This document shows, piece by piece, positions 46,557-57,221 of a DNA stretch of 64,000 nt. Numbering within the stretch: the stretch's first letter is position 1; the number at the start of each line of letters is the position of its first letter. Origin of the DNA: Lathyrus oleraceus (Eukaryota; Streptophyta; Magnoliopsida; Fabales; Fabaceae); NCBI RefSeq assembly GCF_024323335.1, contig NC_066583.1:19390665-19454664 (forward strand), in the 5' to 3' direction. Both the position numbers and the translations under genes were made by a program. The notes below the pieces were generated by a model. That model ran no database searches. It saw only the letters and a program-made list of their open reading frames with translations, and had not been told where the DNA came from.

Positions 46557-48434
46557 ATGTCTCATTGGTGTTTCTTTTGTGCTTTAGCCAAGCTGACTCA
46601 ACGGTACAACAACCGTGTCAAGCATCTCAGAATTCTGGAGCACCTAGAGCAAGAGAACAAAGAGCTGAAGGACGAGATCGCCCGCCTGACTGCCATGATG
46701 GAGTCAGTTCTTGCTGCTCAGAATCAATCTTCTCCAACGCCTACAACTCCTCCTGCAAGGACAGTTATTTCAGAGGTGGCTACCTCTACTATGCCTGCTG
46801 CCACCGCTCACTTTGTGCCTACTATGCCTGCCAGATTCCCGTGGGGAATGTCATCCAACTTTGTGCCTGAAGGCTTTACGCCTACTTTTGCTTCCATGCC
46901 AACATCTAGCCCGGTCATGTCCGTGCCACATCCCGTTGTGCACACCTTACCTCGTGTAGAGGACACCATTTATCACTCTGAGCCGTCTGAGGGTCCGTAT
47001 GTCTATGAGAAAATGGATGAAATGAAAGATCAGTTTCTTGAGTTGCGCAACGAATTGAAGACATTGAGGGGTAAGGATTTGTTTGGAAAGAGTGTTGTTG
47101 AGTTGTGTTTAGTGCCCAACGTCAAAATCCCGGTGAAGTTCAAAGTTCCTGGCTTTGAAAAGTATAAAGGGAATACTTGTCCGCTCAGTCATCTAGTGAT
47201 GTATGCTCGCAAGATATCTGCTCAGACCGATAATGATCAACTGTTGATCCATTATTTCCAGGACAATTTGACCTGTGCTGCGCTCCGTTGGTATATGGGG
47301 TTGGATAGTGCAAGCATTCGTACTTTCAATGACCTGGGAGAGGCTTTTGTCAAGCAGTATAAGTACAACATGGACATGGCGCCTGGTAGAGACCAGCTGA
47401 GGTCTATGTCTCATAAATATAAGGAGACATTTAAGGAGTATGCGCAGAGATGGAGGGAATTGGCTGCCCAGATCACCCCTCCTTTGGAGGAAAAAGAGAT
47501 GACAAAGATCTTTCTAAAGACCCTGAGTTCATTTTATTATGAACGAATGATTTCTAGTTCCCCCAGTGACTTTACCGAAATGGTAAACATGGGGATGAGG
47601 CTTGAGGAAGTAGTTTGAGAGGGACGTTTGTCAAAGGATGAGGCATCAACGAGCAAGAGGTATGGCAGTAGTTTTAGCAAGAAGAAGGACAATTAAGCGA
47701 ATGCAATAAGCAATGGGAGGAAGAGGAGGCCTCTGATTAGAAGGAAGCCAACATCCCATCAACATCATCACCATCAAGTATCTTCCGTTATTCTGGTATT
47801 TTCTAATCAACAATCAACACCAGTTCAACAACAACAACCACAACAACGATAAAACACCTACACCTACAACAATACCAACAACAATCATCATCAACAAAAC
47901 TTTGAGAGGAAGAAGGTCTCTTTTGACCCAACTCCTATGTCATACGCAGAATTATACCCGTCCTTGGTTCTCAAGAACCTAATCCAACCGAGAAACCCGC
48001 CACAGATTCCAGAGCCACTTCCTTGGTGGTGTAAACCTGAACTCCGTTGTGCTTTTCACCAAGGAGCACCCAGACATGATATTGAGAATTGTTATCCGCT
48101 CAAGTATGAGGTTCAAAAGCTGATGAAGAGTGGGATGGTGTCTTTTGAAGACCGTGCGCCGAATGTGAAAGCAAATCTGTTGCCCGCCCATGGGAACTAT
48201 TCTATGAATATGGTGGATGGTTGTCCTATCGAATTCAAACTTTTTGATGTACGATTTATCCGAAGATCCTTAGTGCATATGCATAAGGATGTTTGTTTGG
48301 TAAGTGATTGCGAGCATGACCATGATGGTTGTGCTATTTGTAGTGTTAACCCGAGGGGTTGTGAAGTTGTGAAAAGGGACATTCAGCGACTGATGGATGA
48401 AGGCATGATTCAAATTGTTCAATCTGTCATGTAG
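46557..48434 (+). pseudogene. gag: Gag of element C
   Basis: The ATG at 46557 follows a pyrimidine tract and AG. The N-terminus is a coiled-coil (LRILEHLEQENKELKDEIAR), then a Thr/Pro-rich stretch and a capsid-like domain (CPLSHLVMYARKISAQTD, WYMGLDSASIRTFNDLGEAF, FKEYAQRWRELA). The main frame stops at 47618. The same frame resumes and ends at 48434, containing CAFHQGAPRHDIENC, a CX2HX5HX4C knuckle like that of B. In-frame stops lie at 47616, 47693 and near 47848; the first reads as an Arg codon changed by C to T. A frame change near 48435 leads into the protease region. Confidence 0.85.
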
Positions 48435-48442
48435 ATGAAGAT

Positions 48443-49896
48443 GTGAATGTCATAGTACCTGTTTTCAAGCAGCCAGAGAGGTTGGTAATCCAGTACGACA
48501 GCAGCAACAGTAACAGTTTTAGCAATAGATCAGTATCGCCGTTGGTAATATGGTTAGCGGGCCCAATCGCGTATTCATCTGATAAAGATGTACCATATCA
48601 GTATAATGCTACAATGATAGAGGGTGGTCAAGAGGTTTCGTTGCCTACGACTAGCTCTGTGGTGAGCATTGCTGATGTTACCAAGGTGACCCGCAGTGGT
48701 CGAGTGTTTGGGCCGGTGTTCCCAAAAGGTAAGGAGGAATCAGTTGTGAGTAAGAAGATAGAAGTGCCTGTTTTAGATCCAGTTGGTGCTTCAAAGGGTA
48801 AATCTAGTGAATCCAGCGATACGAAGGCCAACAATGATGATGAGGTACATCGGTTGATTAAAAGGAGTGAGTTTAATGTGGTGGAGCAGCTGCTCCAAAC
48901 CCCCTCAAAAATCTCAGTGTTGTCTCTGCTCATTAATTCTGAAGCACACAGAGAAGCACTACATAGAGTTCTGGAATAAGATTTTGTAGAACATGATGTT
49001 ACAGTGGATCAATTCGATCATATCATGTCTAACATCACTTCTTGCAATAATCTCAGTTTCTGTGATGAAGAACTCCCTAAGGAGGGTAGAAATCACAACC
49101 TAGCTTTGCACATTTCTATGAATTGCAAAGAGGATGCTTTGTCAAATATGCTTGTTCACACCAGGTCGTCACTGAATGTGCTTCCGAAGTCAACTCTGTC
49201 AAAGTTATCTTACCAAGGAGCGCCTATGAGATATAGTGGTGTAATCGTCAAGGCCTTTGACGGTTCACGCAAGACAGTTATTGGTGAAGTGGACCTTCCA
49301 GTTAAGATAGCTCCGAGTGATTTTCAGATTACTTTCCAAGTAATGGATATCCACCCGGCCTACAATTGCTTGTTGGGAAGGCCATGGATCCATGAGGCAG
49401 GAGTTGTTACCTCCACGTTGCACCAGAAACTCAAATTTGTAAAGAATGGCAAGCTAGTGATTGTTGGTGGAGAGAAGGCGATGTTGGTTAGCCATTTGTC
49501 ATCTTTCTCTTACGTGGAAGCTGAGGATGAGGTTGGAACTCTGTTCCATGCCTTATCTATTACTACTGAAAAGAGAGTTGGGGCACCTATGTCCTCATTG
49601 AAAGATGCTAAGAAGATTGTGGAAGAAGGCAATGTTGATTAGTGGGGGCGCATGGTAAAGGTCTCCGATAACAAGAATAGAACTGGTCTGGGTTTTCAGC
49701 AAGGTTCATCAACTGCAAGGACTGAAGATATGAAACTTAGCTTCCGTAGCGGAGGGTTCATTCATGGCAATGAACAACACTTAGTTGTTGTGCTAGAGGA
49801 TGACGAAGAGAAAGACTGCACCAATTTTGTGACACATGGAAAGGCTTGCAACAATTAGACTGCTGTTGATATTCCTGTTATTTTGCATCGATCTAA
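48443..49896 (+). pseudogene. pol: Gag tail and aspartic protease of C
   Basis: One frame runs from 48443 to the intron donor, with stops at 48977-48979, 49640-49642 and 49856-49858. It holds TRSGRVFGPVFP, the helix KISVLSLLI, the retropepsin region and VMDIHPAYNCLLGRPWIH. The active-site triad reads HTR in LVHTRSSLNVLP, where DTG is expected, so catalysis is lost. The stop at 49856 replaces the Trp found at the same place in A and B. The end (HRSK) lies directly on the intron donor, as in the other two elements. Confidence 0.85.
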
Positions 49897-50152
49897 GTAA
49901 TTGCTTTTATATGTTTTTAAAATCTTTCTCCTATGCCTAAGGGAGAAGTGAACATTGTTTGCGCATTTTCAAATTGATCATTAATAAAATTAATTCTATT
50001 CATCCACATCTATGATGTCTTGTTTTTAATTTTTGCTTTATTCTGAAAATGGTAATCACAAAAAACATAAATAAACAATATAATTGTCCATCTGCATAAT
50101 ATTTGGTCACAAATCCACTTCTCTAAAATCAAAATATCAAATCATTATGCAG
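49897..50152 (+). other. Predicted Ogre intron (element C)
   Basis: Donor AA|GTAATT, acceptor TTATGCAG|GT, about 256 nt. The TAA stop is at donor positions +2 to +4. The exon phases agree on both sides, and exon 2 begins VPNPIEYNDPS. Confidence 0.75.
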
Positions 50153-50986
50153 GTTGGTTCCTAACCCCATTGAATACAATGATCCTTCTCCTTCTCCAAA
50201 TTTTGAATTCCTTGTGTTTGAGACCAAAGAGGAAAGTGATGTAGAAGTGAGTGATGAATTATTTCGTCTTCTTGAGTAAGATGAAAAGACCATTCAGGCG
50301 TTCGAAGAGCAGATTGAGTTAGTCAACTTGGGTTCCAAGGATGATGTGAAGGAAGTCAAGATTGGGTCTCGATTGTGCCCAGATGTCAAGAAGGGGTTGA
50401 TTGATCTTCTTCGAGAGTATTCAGATGTGTTTGCTTGGACCTATCAAGACATGCCTGGTTTAGATTCTGAGATTATGGAGCATAGATTGTCGTTGAAGCC
50501 AGAATGCCCGCCAGTCAAGCAGAAGTTAAGAAGAACGCATCCTGATATGGTTGTAAAGATCAAAGAGGAAGTGCAGAAACAGATTGACGATGGTTTCCTT
50601 GTGACCGCTGAGTATCCGCAATAGGTGGCCAATATTGTGCTTGTGCCAAAGAAAGATGGAAAAGTCCGCGTATGTGTCGATTATAGAGATTTGAATAAAG
50701 CCAGTCCGAAAGATGATTTCCCTCTGTCACACATTGATATGTTGGTAGATAATACTGCTAAATTCAAAGTCTTTTCGTTTATGGATGGATTTTCCGGATA
50801 TAATCAGATCAAGATGGCACCCGAAGATATGGAGAAAACCATATTCATTACACCTTAGGGAACATTCTGTTATAGAGTGATGCCTTTCGGTCTAAAGAAT
50901 GTTGGTGCAACTTACCAGAGAGCAATGACTACTCTTTTTCATGATATGATGCATAAAGAGATTGAAGTATATGTTGATGACATGAT
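50153..50986 (+). pseudogene. pol: Reverse transcriptase N-terminal part (element C)
   Basis: It contains the acidic linker, VNLGSKDDVKEVKIGSRL, FAWTYQDMPGLD, VPKKDGKVRVCVDYRDLN, FMDGFSGYNQIKMAPED, MPFGLKN and EVYVDDMI. The catalytic YVDD is present, but element H is inserted immediately after it; the last codons are duplicated as the ATGAT target site. TAG stops at 50622-50624 and 50856-50858 occur where the context calls for Trp (YPQ-W-VANIV and TP-W-GTF). Confidence 0.92.
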
Positions 50987-52351
50987 TGTTGGTGTAAGCC
51001 CTAGAGGCCAATACTTTTGGTACTTGTATCGAATTATTTATTAATTAATAAAAAGGCTTTTTCTTTATTATGGTTGATTAATAAAGTCCCTGGAATAGAT
51101 AGTTCGTTTAATGTATTAAGTGTGACTTAATCATGAGAGCACATTAAACATAAGGACATTATTCTTAAAGTATCCGTAGTCAAGCTTTAGTGTGAAGTGG
51201 GATAACATTAAAGCATTAAGACTATTATGTTTGTAGACTGATGATCACATCTCATGGATCATGGATAAAGAGTTATCAAGTCTTAAACATAGGTATGAAT
51301 ATTAAGAGTAATATTTATACCGGATTGACCTGCTATGAGAATACTATATAGAAAGTTATGCAAAGTGTCATAAGTTATTCTCATGGTGATAATAGTGTAT
51401 ACCACTCTTCGACCTGAAACCACTATGGATCCTAGATGTAGAGTCGAGTGCTTTATTACTGATCCAACGTTGTCCGTAACTGGATAACCATAAAGACAGT
51501 TGATGGGTACTCCACGAAGCATGCTAAGGGACATGAGTGACCTAGATGGAATTTGCCCATCCTGCGTAACAGGATAAATGTCTATGGGCCCAATATTGAA
51601 CTGGACAAGGATGACACGGTCTATACCTTGTGTTCAATATAAACATAAGGGCAAAGGGGTAATTATACACATGATTATTATCACAAGAGGTTTTGTCAGA
51701 TCACATGACATTTTCGTGACTTGGGTAGCAGTGATGTGTTGCTAGATACCGCTCACTGTTTATTATGTTAAATGCGTGATAATTGCCAACGTCGCGAAAA
51801 CCTACAGGGTCACACAAAAAGGACGGATTGATGAGAGATAGAGTAACTAAGGAACATCGTAAGGTACGGTGCACTTAAGTGGAATACGAAATATGGTAAG
51901 GTACCAAATACTTAAGTGATTTTGGCATATTATGAGATATGGGCCAAAATACACTTATGTGGGCTTTTTAGCTTGAAGCCCACACAAGTGATTCTATAAA
52001 TAGAACCCCTTGGATAGAAGCATTGTCACTCCACACAGACTCAACTCAAGTGATAACTTGGAATTTCGTTTCCCTCTCTCTCTCTCACTCAAAGCCTTCA
52101 TTCGTACCAGCTAGCACTGAGATTGAAGGAACCCGTTCGTGTGGACTGAGTAGAGACGTTGTCATCGTTCAACGTTCGTGATCGCTCCGTGGATTTGTAT
52201 CCAAGGTTTTGATCGTTACAAGAGATCTGCACCAAAGGTTTGAATCGCCACAAGAGGTAAAAATTCTATCACTGATCATGCCCATTCGTAAGGATCACTA
52301 AATGGAGAAATTTTTAAATTCCACTGCGCCTTGAATGGCAATTCTCCTTCA
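50987..52351 (+). repeat. 5' LTR of H (1365 bp)
   Basis: TATA box TATAAATA at 51995-52002. The LTR contains CACTTAAGTG-type words (TACGGTGCACTTAAGTGG and a second near 51910) and a CT-rich stretch after the TATA box. A minus-strand frame at 51283-51534 recurs in every copy of this LTR and is not a gene. Confidence 0.97.
51995..52002 (+). promoter_or_regulatory. TATA box, 5' LTR of H
   Basis: TATAAATA in TTCTATAAATAGAACC, equivalent to 58230-58237 in the 3' LTR. Confidence 0.75.
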
Positions 52352-52352
52352 G

Positions 52353-52365
52353 TGGTATCAGAGCC
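52353..52365 (+). promoter_or_regulatory. Primer-binding site, tRNA-Met type (H)
   Basis: TGGTATCAGAGCC begins one base after the LTR end. It is the standard initiator tRNA-Met primer site of plant copia elements. Confidence 0.95.
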
Positions 52366-54012
52366 ACTTACGAAACCATGAATCTGATAACTGTTTTTGT
52401 TCTGTAATAATATGGTTAAAGAGACAGAATGAATCAAAAATTAAATTGAGATCGATCAAATCCTGATGCAAAATACATTATATATGATATAGTGTTCTTG
52501 TTTCGTTCATTCAAACACTCAATGGTTGTTTTCCTTTGAGCGATCAATGGTCATTTGCTTCTAGATCCGACATTAGTATGGTGAAGCAATGACGTGTTGA
52601 TCAATCATACTGAATCAACAATCGAGATGTGTTTGACGATCTGAAATTGGTGCATCATGGTTAGTGACGGCACAAGGGTTGTGTTGTCAGAGAGTTATGC
52701 GATTGGGGTTTGACTGCACAAGAGTTATGCTTTCTAAACACCTTTTGGAACAGTGTTAACCGGTTAACGCATATGGTTAACCGGTTAACGCAATACGAAA
52801 TAAAAAATTTAAAGTTTTCAAACAGTGTTAACCGGTTAACGCATTTGGTTAACCGGTTAACGCAAGACGGAAAACAGTTTTCCAAGAGATTTTCAAACAA
52901 TGTTAACCGGTTAACACATTTGGTTAACCGGTTAACGCAAGGCAGAAAACAATTTTTGAACAGATTTCAAACAGTGTTAATCGATTAACGCATATGGTTA
53001 ACCGGTTAACGCAAGGCAAAATTCACACGTTCGGCTAACTCAGTGCTTTAAAAGTATCAAGTGTTGATGCGAAAAATGACGTCGATTTTAAATTAATTGT
53101 TCATTAAAATTTCGGCTTTGCGTAGTGTGATCGGTCGTCGAGATTTAATTTAATTTTAATTAATTAAAGGAATTAATATAATAATAAAGTGTTTATTATT
53201 GTCTTATGGTGATCGGTTATGGCCTTAGTTTTCCTTTATTTTGCTTTGGGTTTTAAAATACGACCTGCGTGTCGTGCCTCTCTCTTAATCTCCCAAATGT
53301 AACTTTTTTTCTCATCTCACTCCCTCGTATGTAAAACGAGTTTCTTTTATGTAATCTAATGACATGAAGAAAGCAAAGAAGTCAGTGCCAAAGGAGGACA
53401 ACCTTGAAGATCTTGCTTGGAGAAGCTTAGATCGTTGTTAGGTTAGCTTAGGTTCTCTCATTGGCTTGGGAGAACAATTGCGCTAGGGGCCATAACTCTT
53501 TCATTATGTATGTATGTATGTTGATGCATGTGAATGTATGTTGATGCATGTGAGAGGCGATTTATATGATAAATAAGCCGGTGAGATCAAAAAAATAAAA
53601 AAATAAAAATTGCAATTCCCTCAAATTAAATATTAAGTTTATGCTTTCCAAGTTTTAACACTCATCAAGACTAGTAATGGATAATGTAGGTTTCGCCTAC
53701 GCGAGGTGCATGTTCTATATTAGTAAGGTGCGATGGGATAATTGTAATATCCAATTGTTAAAATAATGGGTCAAACTTAACTAAACTATGTATAATAACA
53801 TTATATATGTTTAGAAGCAAGAGTTGGGAATGATCCATATGATGGATTGGAATAAGGAGTTATTCACCCAGCTGAAATTTTCGAGAGTTGTATGAGATAT
53901 GGATCTCGACCCACTAGAAAATCTTTCAACGGGATTTTCCGAATCAAATGATGAGGGTCATTTGTTTTGAGTAAAATAGTGGGATCATATTTGATTAAAG
54001 GCCTAATTAAAT
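52366..54012 (+). other. Leader of H
   Basis: This is about 1.65 kb of noncoding sequence before gag. It contains the phased palindrome array (52755-53010) and short direct repeats such as GTATGTTGATGCATGTGA (about 53515-53555). No other feature is recognised. Confidence 0.7.
52755..53010. repeat. Eight phased 14-bp palindromes (GTTAACCGGTTAAC)
   Basis: Palindromes start at 52755/52776, 52827/52848, 52902/52923 and 52976/52997. Within each pair the spacing is exactly 21 bp; pairs are 72-75 bp apart. The seventh reads GTTAATCGATTAAC: it changed at two symmetric positions and is still a perfect palindrome. Because of the symmetry both strands show open frames repeating VNRLT, which are not proteins. 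Confidence 0.95.
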
Positions 54013-55750
54013 ATGCCAATGATACTTATATTTTCATTAATCCTTATGTATATTACCATGACAACAAACACCTCTAACAACATTTTGCGATCAATCCTTG
54101 ATAAGGAAAAATTGTCTGGGACAAATTTTCTGGATTGGCACCGAAACCTGAGGATTATCCTCAAACATCATAAAAAGTTGTATGTCTTGGAGACACCTGT
54201 TCCTGAAGAGGAACCTCCTAGTTCTGCACCTAAGGCAGAAAGAGATGCTTATAAGAAGCATGTCGATGATGCCAATGAAACTGCTTGTCTCATGCTAGCT
54301 ATCATGAACTCAGAATTGCAAAAGCAACATGAGAACATGTCAGCGTTCGATATGATCGAACACCTGAAGATGCTCTATCAAGAGCAAGCAAGGCATGAGA
54401 GGTTTGAAGTTTCAAAAGCCCTTTTTCAAGGCAAGTTAGCTGAGGGAGCCCCTGTAGGTCCCCGTGTACTCAAGATGATTGGGTATGTGGAAAACCTTGA
54501 GAGATTGGGTTTTCCCCTCGAAAAGGAACTTGCGACTGATTTGATCTTGCAATCGTTGCCAGATAGATTCAGTTAATTTGCCCTAAATTTCAATATGAAT
54601 GAAATGGACAAATCTCTTCCTGAACTGCTCGCCATGTTAAGAACTGCCGAGCAGAATCTGAAGTCAAAAGGGAAGTCCATTCTGATGATCGGAAACGGAA
54701 AGAGACAGAACAAAAAGCCCACTAAGCAGGGTGATAAAGGGAAAGGCAAGGAAGTTGCCAAACCCAAACCCACAGTTGCTGCTTTAAGGCCTAGTGGAGG
54801 CATAGCAAAAGAAGGCACCTGCTTCCATTGCGGTAAGACCGGACACTGGAAGAGAAACTGCCCAAAGTACCTGGAAGATAAGAAGAATGGAGTAGAGACT
54901 TCAACTTCAGGTATTTTTGTTATTAAAATTAATTTATCTACTTTTGCATCATGGGTATTAGATACTGGATGCGGTTCTCACATTTGTACAAAAGTGCAGG
55001 GACTAAAAAGGAGTAGAGATTTGGAAAAAGGTGAAGTCGACCTACGAGTTGGCAATGGAGCAAAGGTTGATGCTTTAGCCGTGGGAACTTATGTATTGAC
55101 TTTACCTAGTGGTCTAATAATTCAGTTAGAGAACTGTTATTATGTACCTGCAATTAGCAGGAATATTATTTCCATTTCTTGCTTGGACAAGTTTAGTTTT
55201 TCATTTATAATAAAGAACAATTGTTTTTCAATTTATTTGAATGATATATTCTATGCTACTGCACAAATGAACAATGGACTATATGTCCTTGATCTTGAAA
55301 TGCCTATTTATAACATTAATACTAAAAGGATGAAACATAATGAGTTAAATCCAACTTACCTTTGGCATTGTCGATTAGGCCACATAAATGAGAAGCGCAT
55401 TTCCAAACTCCAGAAAGATGGACTCTTGGACTCTTTTGATTATGAATCATATGAGACATGCAGATCTTGTTTAATTCGAAAGATGACAAAGTCTCCATTC
55501 ACAGGAAAAGGTGAAAGAGCTAATGATCTTTTGGCCCTCATACATACTGATGTATGTGGACCACTGAACATACCAGTCAGAGGAGGTCTTCAGTACTTCA
55601 TCACATTCACTAATGATTTCAGTAGATATGGTTATGTGTATTTAATGAAACATAAATCAGAGTCCTTTGAAAAGTTCAAGGAATTCAAGAATGAAGTACA
55701 AAACCAACTAGGTAAGAATATTAAAAACTCTTCGATCAGATCGAGGTGGT
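54013..55750 (+). pseudogene. gag: Gag, protease and integrase start (H)
   Basis: Two in-phase frames (54013-54576 and 54595-55752) are separated by a TAA at 54574-54576, probably a former Gln codon. Starts at 54013 or 54058 are possible; the second fits better because the first adds a hydrophobic stretch. Domains in order: gag (LSGTNFLDWHRNLRIIL), zinc knuckle CFHCGKTGHWKRNC, protease with intact LDTGCGSHIC, the integrase HHCC zinc finger (HCRLGHINEKR ... CRSCLIRK) and the first integrase Asp in HTDVCGPL. A frame change near 55735-55750 breaks the core. Confidence 0.92.
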
Positions 55751-56312
55751 AAGTATTTAAGCCTAGAGTTTGATGACCATCTGAAAGAGTGTGGGATCCT
55801 ATCCCAACTTACTCCTCCTGAAACACCCCAATGGAATGGTGTATCTGAGAGAAGAAATTGAACCCTGTTAGACATGGTCCGATCCATGATGAGTCACACC
55901 GATCTTCCAAACTCCTTTTGAGGACATGCACTATTGACATCAGCTTATACACTTAACCGTGTTCCATCCAAAAAGGTTGAAAAGACACCATATGAGATAT
56001 GGAGTGGTAATAAACCACATATGTCTTACATGAAGATTTGGGGTTGCGAAGTTTATGTGAAACGACAAATTTCAACTGAGCTTGAGCCCAAATCTGACAA
56101 ATGCTTATTTATGGGGTATCCTAAAGAAACAAGAGGGTATTACTTCTACAATCCTTCAGAGGGCAAAGTGTTTGCCGCTCAAACTGGAGTTTTCCTAGAA
56201 AAGGATTTTATTTCCAAAGGAAACAGTGGGAGGAAAGTAGAGCTTGAAGAAATTCAAGAATCACAAAGCATCGATACACCTATGGAGGAATTAGAGCAGG
56301 AAACACAAATAG
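55751..56312 (+). pseudogene. pol: Integrase C-terminal half (H)
   Basis: After the frame change come QWNGVSERRN, with the catalytic Glu region, and then stops at about 55860 and 55919. The open part 55934-56320 holds YTLNRVPSKKVEKTPYEIW, KIWGCEVYVKRQ and KCLFMGYPKETRGYYFYNP, the usual copia integrase C-terminal region. Confidence 0.88.
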
Positions 56313-56765
56313 TTGTGTAAAGAGCAACCTGCTCAAGTAGAACAAGACCGGCGTAGGTCAAGCAGGATACATCACCTACCTGAGAGATATGGATATCTCA
56401 TAACAGATCAAGGTGATGTATTACTCATGGATCAAGATGAGCCTGTGACCTACTCATGGAATCTTCGTTTTGATGAAACAGTAAAACAATATGGATTCAT
56501 CAAGAACGAAGATGAGCCTTGTGTCTACAAGAAGGTTAGTGGGAGCATGATCGTGTTCCTGGTATTATATGTAGATGACATATTTCTCATTGGAAACGAT
56601 ATCCCTACCCTGCAACAAGTAAAGTCTTGGTTGGGGAAATGCTTTTCTATGAAGGACCTAGGTGAAGCAGCCTATATATTAGGAATCAGAATCTATAGAG
56701 ATAGATCACAAAATGCTTGGCCTAAGTCAGAGTACATACATAGACAAAGTGCTGAGACGCTTTAA
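56313..56765 (+). pseudogene. pol: Reverse transcriptase fragment with large deletion (H)
   Basis: The linker RRSSRIHHLPERYGYLITD runs to about 56455 and then jumps straight to SWNLRFDETVKQYGFIKN. The fingers and half of the palm of RT are thus missing. The rest holds VLYVDDIFLIGND with an intact YVDD and KDLGEAAYILGIRIYRDRS. A frame change at 56715-56765 follows. Confidence 0.9.
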
Positions 56766-57207
56766 TATGCATGATTCCAATGGTTATGTGTTTTGCTTAA
56801 ACGGTGGCACTGTGAGCTGGAAAAGTTCAAAGCAAGATACAGTTGCTGATTCTACAACCGAGGCCGAGTATATTGCTGCCTCAAGTGCAGCAAAGGAAGT
56901 TGTTTGGATCAAGAAGTTCATTAGTGAACTTGGCATGGTCCCTAGCATTGTGGATCCCATTGGTCTCTATTGTGATAATAATGGTGCTATCGCACAAGCT
57001 AAGGAGCCTAGATCTCACCAACGATCCAAACAAATACTTAGGTGTTATCATCTCATTCGAGAGATAATAGATAGAGGAGATGTGAAAATATGTAGAGTAC
57101 CTACACTTTACAATATTGCTGACCCACTAACAAAGCCTCTTGTGCAGCAGAAGTATGATGGTCATACTAGATCAATGGGCATTCGGGGTATGCCTGATTG
57201 GCTCTAG
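56766..57207 (+). pseudogene. pol: RNase H and end of pol (H)
   Basis: In the frame 56713-57207, DKVLRRFNMHDSNGY joins RT to RNase H across a second deletion. Then come DSTTEAEYIAASSAAKE and LYCDNNGAIAQAKEPRSHQR. The frame ends PDWL and a stop, 14 bp before the 3' LTR. A short purine-rich AGTTGGAGAT (57212-57221) serves as polypurine tract. Confidence 0.9.
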
Positions 57208-57221
57208 TGCTAGTTGGAGAT

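Noticed and set aside
52661..52988. Overlapping frames on both strands with repeated VNRLT
   Set aside because: The palindromic repeat gives the same peptide on both strands. It is a noncoding leader repeat.
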